Source: Polynucleobacter sp. MWH-Svant-W18 (GTDB taxonomy: Bacteria; Pseudomonadota; Gammaproteobacteria; Burkholderiales; Burkholderiaceae). Taken from it: 64,000 nucleotides of DNA. Of the stretch, positions 1 through 9,033 are shown in pieces. Each line of letters starts with the position of its first letter. Position 1 is the first letter of the stretch. The notes under the pieces were generated by a model that was given only the letters and a program-made list of their open reading frames with translations, was not told the DNA's origin and made no database searches. The stretch covers positions 1,426,001 through 1,490,000 of the forward strand of contig NZ_CP061293.1 of the NCBI RefSeq assembly GCF_018687495.1, given 5' to 3'. A program made the translations under genes and the position numbers.

Positions 1-1343
1 AGATCATTGATCATCTTAAAGTTATCAAGATCAAGGGATAGGAGGGCGCACCATCTTTTGTTACGGGCACTCAGTTTGAATGCTCTCTGCAAGCGATCCG
101 CAAAGAGACGTCTGTTGGGTAAAGTCGTTAAGGAGTCAAAAAAGGCAAGTTCCTCCGCCTTATTTTCAGCCATTTTTTGCTCGGTAATATCCCAGTTTGT
201 CCCAATCATGCGTACTACCGCACCGGCGTCATTCTTGATAGTTCGTGCATGACCCCGGATGTAACGAATGCTGCTATCAGGCCTGATGATTCTGAATTCT
301 AATTTAAATTCGCCATTTTCAATTGCGTCTTTAATGGCTTGCTCCCCCATCTCTCGATCATCAGGATGTAGCCCATTTTGCCAAGCTTCGTATGCACCAA
401 CAAATTGATCTGCTTGGACACCATAAAGCGCATACATTTGATCATCCCAAATCAATAAATCGTTGACCACATCCCAGTCCCAAATGCCTACACCACCCGC
501 ATGAGTTGCAAGCCTCAGGCGCTGCTGTGATTCCTGTATTGCATCTTGTGCATTTGTAATAATTCTTTCGAATATTTTGCGCTCGGTAATATTTCTTTGT
601 ATAGAAACCCAATGCGTAAACCAGCCATCATCATTTGCTACCGGAAAAATATTCAGCTCTTGCCAAAACTCCTTGCCATCTTTGGAGTAATTTAAGACCT
701 CTTCCCGAATGGGTTGCCACTTTGCGAGGGCAAGATGTATTCGATGTGCGGTATCACGGTCAGTGTTGGGTCCATGGAAAATACGCGGTGTTTTACCAAT
801 CACCTCCTCTAGCGTATACCCTGTGGTCTTGAGCAATGCCTCATTTGCAAAAACAATTCTAGGTCCAGGCCAGTGATAAGGCTCTGCTTCTGTGATTAAA
901 ATTAAATCGCTAGAGTTTTTAATTACTCGATTAGCGAGATCAAGGGATAAAGCGAGAGAATCTGAGGCGCTCGGCATAGCAAGCCGATTATTTGCAAAGC
1001 AATAAATTTTTTCTTCGTATGATGAAAAAAATGCGCTAATCTCATAAGAGCATGTCCTTTGATCTTTAGTGCGCTGCTCAATCCAGATTTTTGCATGGCC
1101 CGTATCAACAACATCCTGCAGACTATTGTTGATCCGCTCTTGAGCCCCGGCAATTTGAACATCATCAATATTCATTTCAAAGAACTCTGCTTTGCTATAA
1201 CCCATAAGCAGACAATAAGCCTCGCTTACTTCGATAAAGCGACCGTCAGAATTCAGTGCAAAAAATATATCGCATTCATATTTCGTGCCCACCTCACCAA
1301 TTAATGGGATAACTTCAAGCTCATCTTGTATTTGATTTGACAA
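1..1343 (-). CDS. PAS-PAS-PAS-GGDEF sensor diguanylate cyclase, 3' part cut by window edge
   Basis: An uninterrupted minus-strand frame of 447 codons runs off the window start. I read three PAS-type sensor domains at about residues 22-118, 143-255 and 275-390, followed by the start of a GGDEF domain from residue 397 (DSLTTLPNRR, then LSLDLDNFKMIND at the edge). Such proteins usually sense a signal and make cyclic di-GMP; an EAL domain could follow outside the window. The second PAS is LOV-like (RIFHGPNTD, residues 188-196; NYSKDGKEFW), but the flavin-binding cysteine position is Pro186, so covalent LOV photochemistry is unlikely. The third has the WDWDV...DDQMY pattern of the PAS_3 fold. No membrane segment is visible, so it is probably cytosolic. 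The start is uncertain: an in-frame stop lies just upstream, TTG at 1343 is the first plausible codon and has no clear ribosome binding site. Confidence 0.85.
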   Translation of the reverse strand, partial: MSNQIQDELEVIPLIGEVGTKYECDIFFALNSDGRFIEVSEAYCLLMGYSKAEFFEMNIDDVQIAGAQERINNSLQDVVDTGHAKIWIEQRTKDQRTCSYEISAFFSSYEEKIYCFANNRLAMPSASDSLALSLDLANRVIKNSSDLILITEAEPYHWPGPRIVFANEALLKTTGYTLEEVIGKTPRIFHGPNTDRDTAHRIHLALAKWQPIREEVLNYSKDGKEFWQELNIFPVANDDGWFTHWVSIQRNITERKIFERIITNAQDAIQESQQRLRLATHAGGVGIWDWDVVNDLLIWDDQMYALYGVQADQFVGAYEAWQNGLHPDDREMGEQAIKDAIENGEFKLEFRIIRPDSSIRYIRGHARTIKNDAGAVVRMIGTNWDITEQKMAENKAEELAFFDSLTTLPNRRLFADRLQRAFKLSARNKRWCALLSLDLDNFKMIND

Positions 1344-1478
1344 TTTCAGAGTCCAGGGGGCTTTAATCAGCTATTTCGATTTCACAATATTACTAACAAA
1401 TCCTATATTGGATATTAATAGTGGAATAATTTCATTAAATAGTAGTACTTATCTACTAAAAACTCCGTATTGCCGGAC

Positions 1479-1512
1479 AAATAAAAAGCCACCTGATGGT
1501 GGCTTTTTATTT
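1479..1512 (-). terminator. Rho-independent terminator after the clpS-clpA-Hc1-like unit
   Basis: A perfect 15-bp stem with a 4-nt TGAT loop is flanked by A and T runs, so it can work on both strands. It lies 22 nt beyond the stop of the Hc1-like gene and probably ends the clpS-clpA-small gene transcript. It also insulates the PAS-GGDEF gene that follows on the same strand. Confidence 0.85.
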
Positions 1513-1533
1513 CAGCAGGTATTACTTACTTGC

Positions 1534-1767
1534 TTATTTACGAATATGCACCTTGCGTGCCGCATCTTGCGACATTCCTGCACCAGCACCTTCACGTGAC
1601 TCTTTTTCAGCAGTAATTTCTTTACGACGCTCTTTGCAAGAGCCAGCAATTTCTTGTAATGCCTTACGAGCCCGAGCAGCTGAGGCCTTGATGCCCTTGC
1701 CCTCGAATTTTTCGTGCTCTGCTTTGTAAACTTCAAAAGCATCTAATAATTTATCGTGATGTGACAT
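1534..1767 (-). CDS. small basic protein, Hc1 histone-like
   Basis: This encodes 77 residues rich in Lys, Arg, Ala and Glu, predicted to be almost wholly helical. The middle part (KASAARARKALQEIAGSCKE, residues 27-46) recalls the N-terminal helical region of the chlamydial histone H1-like Hc1 family, which binds DNA. It lacks the long lysine-alanine tail of true Hc1 proteins. I read the resemblance by eye and it is moderate. The start is well supported: AAGGA lies six bases before the ATG. It begins 30 nt after clpA on the same strand and ends just before a strong terminator, so it is probably the last gene of the clpS-clpA transcript. A role as a nucleoid-associated or RNA-binding protein is inference. 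Confidence 0.75.
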   Translation of the reverse strand: MSHHDKLLDAFEVYKAEHEKFEGKGIKASAARARKALQEIAGSCKERRKEITAEKESREGAGAGMSQDAARKVHIRK

Positions 1768-1797
1768 ATTTTCCTTTTATGAATATTGCCTTGTTGA

Positions 1798-4104
1798 TTA
1801 GATTTCTTCTGCAGGCGCTACATCCGCTTTCGCGGCTTTACCCGGCAATGCTGGTGCGTCAAAGTCAAGCTGGACTTTACCATCAGCATCAATATCGACA
1901 GCGACATGGCCACCCTGCGCCAATTTTCCAAATAGCAACTCATCCGCAAGTGCTTTACGAACAGTATCTTGAATAATCCGCTGCATTGGACGAGCACCCA
2001 TCAATGGATCAAAGCCATGCTTAGCCAGATGAGAACGTAATGCTGGGCTAAAAGTAGCGTCAACTTTCTTCTCATGCAATTGTTCCTCTAATTGCATTAA
2101 GAATTTATCGACCACCCGCATGATGATGGTTTCATCGAGTGCTTTAAAGGAGACGATGGCATCCAGACGATTGCGGAACTCAGGAGTGAAGAACTTCTTA
2201 ATGTCGGCCATCTCATCACCCGACTCACGTGCATTAGTGAAGCCAATGGTTGACTTCTGCATTGCCTCTGCACCAGCGTTAGTAGTCATGATGATGATGA
2301 CGTTTCGGAAATCAGTCTTACGACCATTGTTATCAGTTAAGGTGCCATGGTCCATCACCTGCAAGAGAATATTGAAAATATCTGGATGGGCCTTTTCAAT
2401 TTCATCAAGCAAGAGAACGCAGTGGGGCTTTTTATTCACAGCCTCAGTTAATAAACCACCTTGGTCAAAGCCAACATATCCTGGGGGTGCACCAATCAGA
2501 CGACTTACTGCATGGCGCTCCATGTACTCTGACATATCAAAACGCAACAACTCAATTCCTAGGATGTAGGCAAGCTGCTTTGCAACCTCTGTTTTACCAA
2601 CGCCAGTGGGGCCAGAGAACAAGAACGAACCAATTGGACGGTCAATCTTGCCAAGACCAGCGCGGGTCATCTTAATTGCGCTTGCTAAAGCCTCAATTGC
2701 GGGATCTTGACCAAATACGACACTCTTGATATCACGATCTAAGGTTTGCAACTTGCTGCGATCATCCACAGTGACGGACTGAGGCGGTATACGAGCAATC
2801 TTGGCAACAATCTCTTCAATCTCTGGACGTCCAATGGTTTTCTTTTGCTTGGACTTCGGCAAGATGCGCTGTGCAGCACCTGCCTCATCAATGACATCAA
2901 TTGCCTTGTCAGGCAAATGGCGATCGTTAATGTAACGTGCCGAGAGCTCTGCTGCTGCCACTAGAGCACCGGCAGCATATTTGACACTATGGTGTTCCTC
3001 AAAGCGAGATTTGAGTCCACGTAGAATTTGCACCGTTTGATCAACAGTTGGCTCAACAACATCTACCTTTTGGAAACGACGCGATAAAGCTGCATCTTTT
3101 TCAAAGATTCCACGATATTCAGTAAAGGTAGTTGCGCCAATGCATTTGAGTTGGCCATTAGACAAAGCTGGCTTTAGCAAATTACTTGCATCTAAAGTTC
3201 CGCCCGATGCAGCACCAGCACCGATCAACGTATGGATCTCATCGATAAATAGAACGCCATGCGCATGATCCTTGAGAGACTTGAGAACGCTCTTGAGGCG
3301 TTGCTCAAAATCACCACGGTATTTAGTACCCGCAAGCAAGGCGCCCATATCTAAAGAATAGACAGTAGCATTAGCCAAGATTTCAGGGACGTCCCCCTTG
3401 ACGATGCGCCATGCAAGACCCTCTGCAATAGCGGTCTTACCAACACCGGCCTCACCCACCAATAGCGGATTATTCTTCCGACGACGGCATAGCACCTGAA
3501 TCACCCGCTCAACTTCGCCTTCACGCCCAATCAAGGGATCAATCTTGCCTTGACGAGCCAACGCATTGAGATTTTGGGTGTATTGATCTAAGGGGCTTTC
3601 TTTGCCAGATGAGGCACCCTCTTCAGCTTCTTGTGCAACATCTGCGGGCTTAACATGCTCAGCTTGATCTTTGCGAACGCCATGGCTGATGAAGTTCACC
3701 ACATCTAAGCGAGTAACGCCTTGCTGCTGCAAGAAATACACCGCATGCGAATCTTTTTCACCAAAGATAGCAACCAACACATTAGCGCCCGTCACTTCTT
3801 TCTTGCCATTGGAAGTGGATTGGACGTGCATGATGGCGCGCTGAATCACCCGCTGAAATCCGAGTGTGGGTTGAGTGTCAACCTCATCATTACCGGGAAC
3901 AACTGGGGTGTTGTCATTAATAAAATTTTTCAGCTGAGTACGCAACTCTGCGATATTCACAGCGCAGGCTTTGAGCACCTCAACAGCGGTTGCATTGTCT
4001 AGCAACGCGGCCAATAAATGTTCGACCGTAATGAACTCATGTCGCGATGCCCTTGCGTCAACAAACGCCATGTGCAAACTTACTTCTAATTCTTGGGCAA
4101 TCAT
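1798..4104 (-). CDS. clpA: ATP-dependent Clp protease ATP-binding subunit ClpA
   Basis: ClpA is the AAA+ unfoldase that feeds substrates into the ClpP peptidase, with ClpS as adaptor for N-degron proteins. The 768-residue product has the N-terminal repeat domain that docks ClpS (residues 1-145). A first AAA+ module follows with Walker A GEAGVGKT near residue 217 and LFIDEIHTL, then a second with GPTGVGKT near residue 500 and [14 protein letters not shown]-terminal D2 small domain completes the family architecture and usual length. I place the start at 4104 because GGAGGA lies just upstream and the ATG overlaps the clpS stop as ATGA, so the two are translationally coupled. The C-terminal tail is acidic and alanine-rich. 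Confidence 0.97.
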   Translation of the reverse strand: MIAQELEVSLHMAFVDARASRHEFITVEHLLAALLDNATAVEVLKACAVNIAELRTQLKNFINDNTPVVPGNDEVDTQPTLGFQRVIQRAIMHVQSTSNGKKEVTGANVLVAIFGEKDSHAVYFLQQQGVTRLDVVNFISHGVRKDQAEHVKPADVAQEAEEGASSGKESPLDQYTQNLNALARQGKIDPLIGREGEVERVIQVLCRRRKNNPLLVGEAGVGKTAIAEGLAWRIVKGDVPEILANATVYSLDMGALLAGTKYRGDFEQRLKSVLKSLKDHAHGVLFIDEIHTLIGAGAASGGTLDASNLLKPALSNGQLKCIGATTFTEYRGIFEKDAALSRRFQKVDVVEPTVDQTVQILRGLKSRFEEHHSVKYAAGALVAAAELSARYINDRHLPDKAIDVIDEAGAAQRILPKSKQKKTIGRPEIEEIVAKIARIPPQSVTVDDRSKLQTLDRDIKSVVFGQDPAIEALASAIKMTRAGLGKIDRPIGSFLFSGPTGVGKTEVAKQLAYILGIELLRFDMSEYMERHAVSRLIGAPPGYVGFDQGGLLTEAVNKKPHCVLLLDEIEKAHPDIFNILLQVMDHGTLTDNNGRKTDFRNVIIIMTTNAGAEAMQKSTIGFTNARESGDEMADIKKFFTPEFRNRLDAIVSFKALDETIIMRVVDKFLMQLEEQLHEKKVDATFSPALRSHLAKHGFDPLMGARPMQRIIQDTVRKALADELLFGKLAQGGHVAVDIDADGKVQLDFDAPALPGKAAKADVAPAEEI

Positions 4105-4448
4105 GCTTCCTCCATAGTGCACTGTAGTGGGTGGCCCGCTTCGCGGGAGAGTTCAATAACTTGATGCACCTTCGTAGCCGCAACATCTCGAGTAAATACC
4201 CCGCAGATGCCTTTACCAACTAAATGAACTTGTAACATGATGCGAGTAGCTGTCTCATGATCCTTATTAAAATACTCCTGAATGACCATCACTACAAATT
4301 CCATTGGGGTATAATCGTCATTCAATAGCAAAACTTTGTACATCGAGGGAGCTTTAACCTTCTCGGCCTGCTTTTCGAGAAGAATGGTGTCCTCAACATA
4401 GGGATTGGCTGGTACGCCAGTAGTGGGATTTTTCGGTGTGCGGCTCAT
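4101..4448 (-). CDS. clpS: ATP-dependent Clp protease adaptor ClpS
   Basis: ClpS recognises proteins with bulky hydrophobic N-terminal residues and delivers them to ClpA. The 115-residue product has the conserved core [19 protein letters not shown], the [20 protein letters not shown] region and the C-terminal HPLQCTMEE, all typical of the family. The gene overlaps clpA by 4 nt. I choose the ATG at 4448 rather than GTG at 4466 or ATG at 4457. None has a Shine-Dalgarno, but a TAGAAT hexamer ends 7 nt before 4448, which fits a transcript starting next to that codon. Confidence 0.95.
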   Translation of the reverse strand: MSRTPKNPTTGVPANPYVEDTILLEKQAEKVKAPSMYKVLLLNDDYTPMEFVVMVIQEYFNKDHETATRIMLQVHLVGKGICGVFTRDVAATKVHQVIELSREAGHPLQCTMEEA

Positions 4449-4455
4449 GAGAAAC

Positions 4456-4461
4456 ATTCTA
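4456..4461 (-). promoter_or_regulatory. -10 element of clpS, leaderless geometry
   Basis: TAGAAT (5 of 6 to consensus) lies 7 nt upstream of the clpS ATG at 4448. The expected transcription start is within one base of the ATG. No good -35 is seen at 17 nt (ATTAAA, 3 of 6). Confidence 0.4.
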
Positions 4462-4594
4462 AACACAGATATCTAAACTTTAATTTACTAAGGTCTTGTG
4501 GTGAAAAACCAGCAAAAACCTCTCTTTAACCCATATTGGGGCATTTTTCTGTAAAAAAAGGGGTGTTTATAGGGGGGTAGACCCATATAACTCC

Positions 4595-4623
4595 TTGACA
4601 CCCCTAGAAAAAGGGCAAACAAT
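4595..4623 (+). promoter_or_regulatory. sigma-70 type promoter of the cold-shock gene
   Basis: TTGACA at 4595-4600 is a perfect -35. It is followed after 17 nt by AACAAT (4 of 6) at 4618-4623. Transcription from here would give a leader of about 105 nt before the csp ATG at 4734. Long structured leaders are typical of cold-inducible csp mRNAs. The rest of the 4449-4733 gap holds no gene that I can recognise. Confidence 0.5.
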
Positions 4624-4733
4624 CGGGGGGTAGGCTTCAAAAGAGGTTCTATTTAGGCGTGTTGTGGAGCGAGACTGATTAAAAAGTATTTACCCTCATC
4701 ACGGTTGTTTTAAGTTTATGTAATGGAGTTCGC

Positions 4734-4937
4734 ATGGCGACCGGAATTGTTAAGTGGTTCAATGATGCAAAAGGTTTTGGCTTTATCAAACCTGATGATG
4801 GTGAAGAAGAGTTGTTCGCGCATTTCAGCGCAATTACTATGCCTGGGTTCAAAACCCTCAAGGAAAACCAAAAGGTAACGTTTGACATTACCCAAGGCCC
4901 TAAAGGCAAGCAAGCTACCAATATCCAAGCGGCTTAA
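4734..4937 (+). CDS. cold-shock protein, CspA family
   Basis: This is a 67-residue single cold-shock domain, the usual length for the family, which binds single-stranded RNA and DNA and melts mRNA structure in the cold. RNP1 is KGFGFI (residues 14-19). RNP2 reads LFAHFS rather than the common VFVHFS or IFVHFS. The start [15 protein letters not shown] is typical, and GGAG lies before the ATG. The gene has its own promoter candidate and a strong terminator, so it is monocistronic and divergent from clpS. The specific paralogue name cannot be given from sequence alone. Confidence 0.95.
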   Translation: MATGIVKWFNDAKGFGFIKPDDGEEELFAHFSAITMPGFKTLKENQKVTFDITQGPKGKQATNIQAA

Positions 4938-4957
4938 TAGTCCTTAGATCATTATGG

Positions 4958-4988
4958 AAAACCCAGGATTCGTTCCTGGGTTTTTTTT
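4958..4988 (+). terminator. terminator of the cold-shock gene
   Basis: An 11-bp stem built on AACCCAGGA/TCCTGGGTT with a 5-nt loop is followed by a run of eight T. It lies 20 nt after the csp stop codon. Confidence 0.9.
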
Positions 4989-5008
4989 CGCCCGCAATTT
5001 GCATCACA

Positions 5009-5014
5009 TAAAAT
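5009..5014 (+). promoter_or_regulatory. -10 element of the DUF192 gene, leaderless geometry
   Basis: TAAAAT ends 7 nt before the ATG at 5022, with no Shine-Dalgarno in between. The -35 region would overlap the tail of the csp terminator and is poor. Confidence 0.4.
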
Positions 5015-5021
5015 CTCATTC

Positions 5022-5474
5022 ATGAATACAAAAAAATATTTAGCTCAAAAGCTTTTTCTAGCCGCCTTATTCATACTCCCAGCAATCGTTCTAGGGCAAG
5101 TCAATACAGGATTACCAAGCCTTGAATTAAAAACAGGGATCTATCGCATCCAAGCAGAAATTGCGGATACACCGCAAGCTAGAGAAGTAGGTCTAATGAA
5201 TCGCACGAGCATGCCAATAAATTCTGGAATGCTTTTTATCTTTGAACAAAAAGCTGGTCATTGCTTTTGGATGAATAACACCAAGATTCCCCTATCGATT
5301 GCATTCATTGCAGACGATGGCAAGATTGTGAACATTGAAGAGATGCAAGCCGAGACTACTAACAACCACTGCCCTAAGGCTGCAGTTCGCTACGCCCTAG
5401 AGATGAACAAACAGTGGTTCTCAGAAAGAGTGATTGTTCCGGGCAGCGTAATTAGTGGGTTGCCAAGGCGGTAA
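5022..5474 (+). CDS. exported DUF192 family protein
   Basis: This 150-residue protein has an N-terminal signal segment (hydrophobic residues about 9-25, possible cleavage after VLG). The rest is a DUF192 domain (PF02643), recognised from REVGLMNRTSMPINSGMLF, the CFWMNNTKIPLSIAFI block and VRYALEMNKQWF. The domain forms a small beta-barrel; its biochemical role is not established. The protein is expected to act in the periplasm. It has its own promoter-like -10 and no operon partner: the next gene converges on it. Confidence 0.85.
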   Translation: MNTKKYLAQKLFLAALFILPAIVLGQVNTGLPSLELKTGIYRIQAEIADTPQAREVGLMNRTSMPINSGMLFIFEQKAGHCFWMNNTKIPLSIAFIADDGKIVNIEEMQAETTNNHCPKAAVRYALEMNKQWFSERVIVPGSVISGLPRR

Positions 5475-5484
5475 TTACCTTGAA

Positions 5485-6225
5485 CTAGTTCCTCAATATG
5501 AACTGGGCAGCGGCTTTAATGAACTCCGGCTCTTTTTGATTGAAGCCGTGGTATGCCCTTGATCCACAAACATCACCTTCACTAATTCCGCCATCAATCT
5601 GAATAAATTGTGAGCTTAATTTTTTTGGACGGTTTTCAATAATTCGCTCAGAAGAGGCAAATGGTGTGGATGCGCAACCATCATCTACGTGATGAATTGC
5701 TAGAACTGGCACCGTGATATCCGAATCTACTGTTGCAGATCTATATGTGCCAGCAACAATTACCCCGGAAATCAACTTTTCTTTTTCTTTTCCACCATTT
5801 ACAAATTCAGTAACGCTAACAGTGCCCATGCTGTGGCCAAATATCCAAACGGGTAGATTGAGTTTTTCTTTGTAGTAGTTCACTACATTCAAAATTCTTT
5901 GCTGATGGTCTCGAATGGATCTTGAATTTCGCATACCCGCACCAAGATCATAGGGCGTATCTACTAATACAGAGTCAATTCCGTATTGAGCCCAGAGATC
6001 TTTAGACCTAACAAAAGTATGACCATTTGTCGTTGAGCCATCATCCTGTAGATTTAAGACGCCGCCTCCACCAGGAAACAACAAGACAACTGCCTTGGCA
6101 TTTTTAACTGGGGTCAGCAAAGTTCTAGTCGGAGCATCATCCTTATAAGGAACATCAAATACCTGTGAATGCGCGACAGACGATAAAAGTATCCATAGAG
6201 CAGCAACAATGTGAGTAATCTTCAT
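5485..6225 (-). CDS. secreted alpha/beta hydrolase
   Basis: This 246-residue predicted periplasmic hydrolase has a signal peptide at residues 1-20 (cleavage near AHS-Q). The alpha/beta fold is supported by LLFPGGGGVL (oxyanion-hole region), the nucleophile elbow GHSMGT, an acidic segment HHVDDGCAST and a C-terminal AYHGF with the likely catalytic histidine. The substrate cannot be deduced. I use ATG at 6225 because the longer frame would begin with GTG inside the upstream terminator stem, and only the shorter form begins with a proper signal peptide. Confidence 0.8.
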   Translation of the reverse strand: MKITHIVAALWILLSSVAHSQVFDVPYKDDAPTRTLLTPVKNAKAVVLLFPGGGGVLNLQDDGSTTNGHTFVRSKDLWAQYGIDSVLVDTPYDLGAGMRNSRSIRDHQQRILNVVNYYKEKLNLPVWIFGHSMGTVSVTEFVNGGKEKEKLISGVIVAGTYRSATVDSDITVPVLAIHHVDDGCASTPFASSERIIENRPKKLSSQFIQIDGGISEGDVCGSRAYHGFNQKEPEFIKAAAQFILRN

Positions 6226-6251
6226 TGGTAGATTCTTACATGACATAAAAT

Positions 6252-6277
6252 AAAAAACCACCCGAAGGTGGCTTTAT
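6252..6277 (-). terminator. terminator of ppnP
   Basis: CCACC/GGTGG forms a stem around a CGAA loop. On the minus strand it is followed by a T-rich run just after the ppnP stop. Its sequence resembles the terminator at 1479-1512. Confidence 0.75.
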
Positions 6278-6293
6278 TTAAAAGATCCATTGC

Positions 6294-6599
6294 TTACTCA
6301 AAGTGGCAAACATAGTGCACTGGCTGCTCAGCCCTAATGATGAAGTAACCGCCCTTTTCTACCTCCCAGCTCTGCCCCGCTTTAAATTCTTGTTCTGGTG
6401 CACCATTAATGCTGACAAATGCATTGCCATCAACTACTTCCATAACCTCTTTAGTGCTGAGATCAAAACGCAGAGTGCTCGGTAATACGACACCAACAGA
6501 TTTACGAACACCATTTGGCAAGGTAACCGTGTGTGAAACACACTTGCCATCAAAAAATACATTGGCTTTTTTGCCTACTGAAACTTGATCAAATTGCAT
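6294..6599 (-). CDS. ppnP: pyrimidine/purine nucleoside phosphorylase PpnP
   Basis: This 101-residue single-cupin protein belongs to the YaiE/PpnP family (formerly DUF1255), which phosphorolyses a broad range of nucleosides to base and ribose 1-phosphate. Visible family motifs are KANVFFDGKCVSHTV, the GVVLPSTLRFDLSTKEVMEV block and the C-terminal EQPVHYVCHFE. Length matches the family (about 94-105). A GAAAGAG ribosome binding site precedes the ATG. The gene stands alone between argG and its own terminator. Confidence 0.93.
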   Translation of the reverse strand: MQFDQVSVGKKANVFFDGKCVSHTVTLPNGVRKSVGVVLPSTLRFDLSTKEVMEVVDGNAFVSINGAPEQEFKAGQSWEVEKGGYFIIRAEQPVHYVCHFE

Positions 6600-6635
6600 C
6601 TTGGCTCTTTCTATTGTATTTGGTTCTAGTGTCGA

Positions 6636-7868
6636 TTATTTCTTAGCGCGCTTGCGCTTTGCTATTTCAGCAATCCGCATTCTTAGGGCGTTGAGCTTGA
6701 TAAACCCGCCGGCATCCGCTTGATTGTATGCACCACCATCATCATCAAATGTAGCGATGTTCTGATCAAACAAAGTATTTTCTGAATCGCGTGAAATCAC
6801 AGATACAGAACCTTTGTAAAGCTTGAGACGCACAAGACCGTTAACCATCTGCTGCGTATGATCAATCAAGGTTTGCAAAGCAATGCGCTCTGGAGACCAC
6901 CAAAGTCCGTTGTAAATGAGACTTGCATAACGCGGCATCAGGTCATCCTTGAGGTGGGCGACTTCACGATCGAGAGTAATACTCTCAATGCCACGGTGAG
7001 CCTTCAAAAGAATGGTGCCACCGGGAGTCTCATAGCAACCACGGCTCTTCATCCCAACAAAACGGTTTTCTACCAAGTCAAGGCGGCCAATACCATGCTT
7101 GCCGCCAACGCGATTGAGTTCAGCCAATAACTCATGGGGCTTATAAGCCTTGCCGTTAATGGCTACTGGATCGCCAGCTTTAAATTCGATTTCAATGATC
7201 TCTGGAGCGTCAGGAGCCTTCTCTGGAGAGACCGTCCAACGCCACATGGATTCTTCTGCTTCTGCATTTGGATTCTCAAGGTGGCGCCCTTCATAGCTGA
7301 TATGCAAGAGATTGGCATCCATAGAATATGGTGAGCCGCCTTGTTTGTGCTTCATCTCAACCGGAATGCCGTGCTTTTCTGCATAGGCCATCAATTTCTC
7401 ACGTGAGAGAAGATCCCATTCGCGCCATGGAGCAATCACTTTGATTCCTGGCTCAAGGGCATAGTAGCCCAGCTCAAAGCGGACTTGATCATTACCTTTG
7501 CCAGTAGCACCATGCGAAACGGCGTCAGCACCGGTCAGACGGGCGATTTCAATTTGACGCTTAGCGATTAGTGGGCGTGCAATCGAGGTGCCCAATAAAT
7601 ACTCACCCTCATAAATCGTGTTGGCACGAAACATTGGGAAAACAAAGTCACGCACAAACTCTTCACGCAAATCATCGATAAAAATATTTTCCGGTTTGAT
7701 ACCGAATTGCAATGCCTTTGCGCGCGCTGGCTCAAGTTCTTCGCCCTGACCAAGATCCGCTGTAAAGGTCACGATTTCACAGCCATAAGTATCTTGAAGC
7801 CATTTCAAGATTACGCTAGTGTCAAGGCCACCGGAATACGCTAGCACTGCTTTTTTAATATCGGACAT
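6636..7868 (-). CDS. argG: argininosuccinate synthase
   Basis: ArgG joins citrulline and aspartate with ATP to give argininosuccinate, the penultimate step of arginine synthesis. The 410-residue product shows the ATP-pyrophosphatase loop SGGLDTS (residues 12-18), the citrulline/aspartate-binding [13 protein letters not shown] and the [15 protein letters not shown] block. Length is normal. I use ATG at 7868 ([14 protein letters not shown]); the longer form would start at TTG 7880. It lies 65 nt downstream of argF on the same strand, so consecutive arginine steps are encoded together. Confidence 0.97.
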   Translation of the reverse strand: MSDIKKAVLAYSGGLDTSVILKWLQDTYGCEIVTFTADLGQGEELEPARAKALQFGIKPENIFIDDLREEFVRDFVFPMFRANTIYEGEYLLGTSIARPLIAKRQIEIARLTGADAVSHGATGKGNDQVRFELGYYALEPGIKVIAPWREWDLLSREKLMAYAEKHGIPVEMKHKQGGSPYSMDANLLHISYEGRHLENPNAEAEESMWRWTVSPEKAPDAPEIIEIEFKAGDPVAINGKAYKPHELLAELNRVGGKHGIGRLDLVENRFVGMKSRGCYETPGGTILLKAHRGIESITLDREVAHLKDDLMPRYASLIYNGLWWSPERIALQTLIDHTQQMVNGLVRLKLYKGSVSVISRDSENTLFDQNIATFDDDGGAYNQADAGGFIKLNALRMRIAEIAKRKRAKK

Positions 7869-7933
7869 ATTTTTATTCAATCAAAATTAACGAAAACAAA
7901 TTACTTGATATTTTATTGCGGATGTTTTTTTGC

Positions 7934-8914
7934 TTAGTCTAAGCGACCACAGAGCAAATACTCCATTAAAGCCTTTTGCACATGCAAACGATTTTCTGCT
8001 TCTTCCCAGACAATGCTTTGCGGACCATCAATCACTCCAGCAGATACTTCTTCGCCGCGATGCGCTGGTAAGCAGTGCATGAATAAAGCATTAGGTTTGG
8101 CTAAAGACATCAACTCCTCATCAACCATCCAAGCTTTGAAGGCATTCATACGCGAACTGTTTTCAGACTCGTAACCCATGCTTGTCCACACATCAGTCGT
8201 GACTAAATCTGCGTCTTTACAAGCATCTTTAGGATCAGAACAAATCGTTAAGTGTTTTGCAGCAGCGGCCGTTAGGCGGGAGGCGTCTAACTGATAACCC
8301 TCGGGTGCAGAGAAGCGGATTTGAAAATCTAAACAGATAGCCGCCTGTATCCAGGTGTAGGCCATGTTATTAGCATCCCCAACCCACGCCACTATCTTGC
8401 CCTGAATTGGGCCGCGAGCCTCTACAAAAGTGAAGATATCTGCCAAGACTTGGCAAGGATGAAATTCATTCGTAAGGCCATTAATTACCGGTACACGTGA
8501 GTTCGCAGCAAAGCGTTCGATGATCTCCTGACCAAAGGTGCGAATCATGATGATGTCAGTCATCCGTGAAATAACCTGTGCAGCGTCCTCTACAGGCTCA
8601 CCACGGCCCAATTGGGTATCGCGGGTGTTCAGGTACACGGCATGTCCACCAAGCTGATGGATGCCCGCCTCGAAGGACAGACGGGTACGTGTGGAATGCT
8701 TTTCAAAAATCATCGCCAAAGTACGGTCATGTAGTGGGTGCCAAGTCTCATAGCTCTTAAATTTGGCCTTTAACCACGCGGCTCTTTTAAGCAGATATTC
8801 ATATTCTTCGCGAGTAAGGTCGGCAAACTGCAGATAGTGCTTGACCTGACCCGGCACTTGAGGCTTTGCCAGAGATGTCATAGTTGAGCTTTCTACTAAA
8901 GTTTTGGCTTGCAT
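7934..8914 (-). CDS. argF: ornithine carbamoyltransferase
   Basis: This enzyme converts ornithine and carbamoyl phosphate into citrulline. The 326-residue frame contains the carbamoyl-phosphate loop STRTR (residues 74-78), the HPCQVLAD ornithine-site motif and the C-terminal HCLPAHRGEEV with the catalytic cysteine. Family members are usually about 305-315 residues, and the first 11 residues look non-conserved, so the true start may be ATG at 8881 rather than 8914. Neither has a strong Shine-Dalgarno. A moderate sigma-70 promoter lies at 8944-8972. The gene is followed by argG. Confidence 0.95.
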   Translation of the reverse strand: MQAKTLVESSTMTSLAKPQVPGQVKHYLQFADLTREEYEYLLKRAAWLKAKFKSYETWHPLHDRTLAMIFEKHSTRTRLSFEAGIHQLGGHAVYLNTRDTQLGRGEPVEDAAQVISRMTDIIMIRTFGQEIIERFAANSRVPVINGLTNEFHPCQVLADIFTFVEARGPIQGKIVAWVGDANNMAYTWIQAAICLDFQIRFSAPEGYQLDASRLTAAAAKHLTICSDPKDACKDADLVTTDVWTSMGYESENSSRMNAFKAWMVDEELMSLAKPNALFMHCLPAHRGEEVSAGVIDGPQSIVWEEAENRLHVQKALMEYLLCGRLD

Positions 8915-8943
8915 TTTTTTCTTAAACCATTCGACTGCACGAA

Positions 8944-8972
8944 AATAGAACCTAAAGTCATCTTACGGCCAA
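8944..8972 (-). promoter_or_regulatory. candidate promoter of argF-argG
   Basis: On the minus strand TTGGCC (4 of 6) and TCTATT (4 of 6) are separated by exactly 17 nt. The start would lie about 25 nt before the argF ATG at 8914. I see no good ArgR box nearby. Confidence 0.35.
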
Positions 8973-9033
8973 CTCAGGCTGTTAAGCTAGAGGGCTTAGT
9001 TATACCGATTCCTACCACCTTCTTTACGCGAAC

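Noticed and set aside
1440..1458. TAGTAG-N7-CTACTA inverted repeat
   Set aside because: Only 6 bp in AT-rich intergenic DNA with no promoter placed around it; likely chance.
2120..2569. Open plus-strand frame of 149 codons opposite clpA
   Set aside because: Antisense shadow of a conserved AAA+ region with no recognisable domain.
4449..4466. Longer ClpS starts at GTG 4466 or ATG 4457
   Set aside because: They add non-conserved residues and overlap the TAGAAT box that best explains transcription of the gene.
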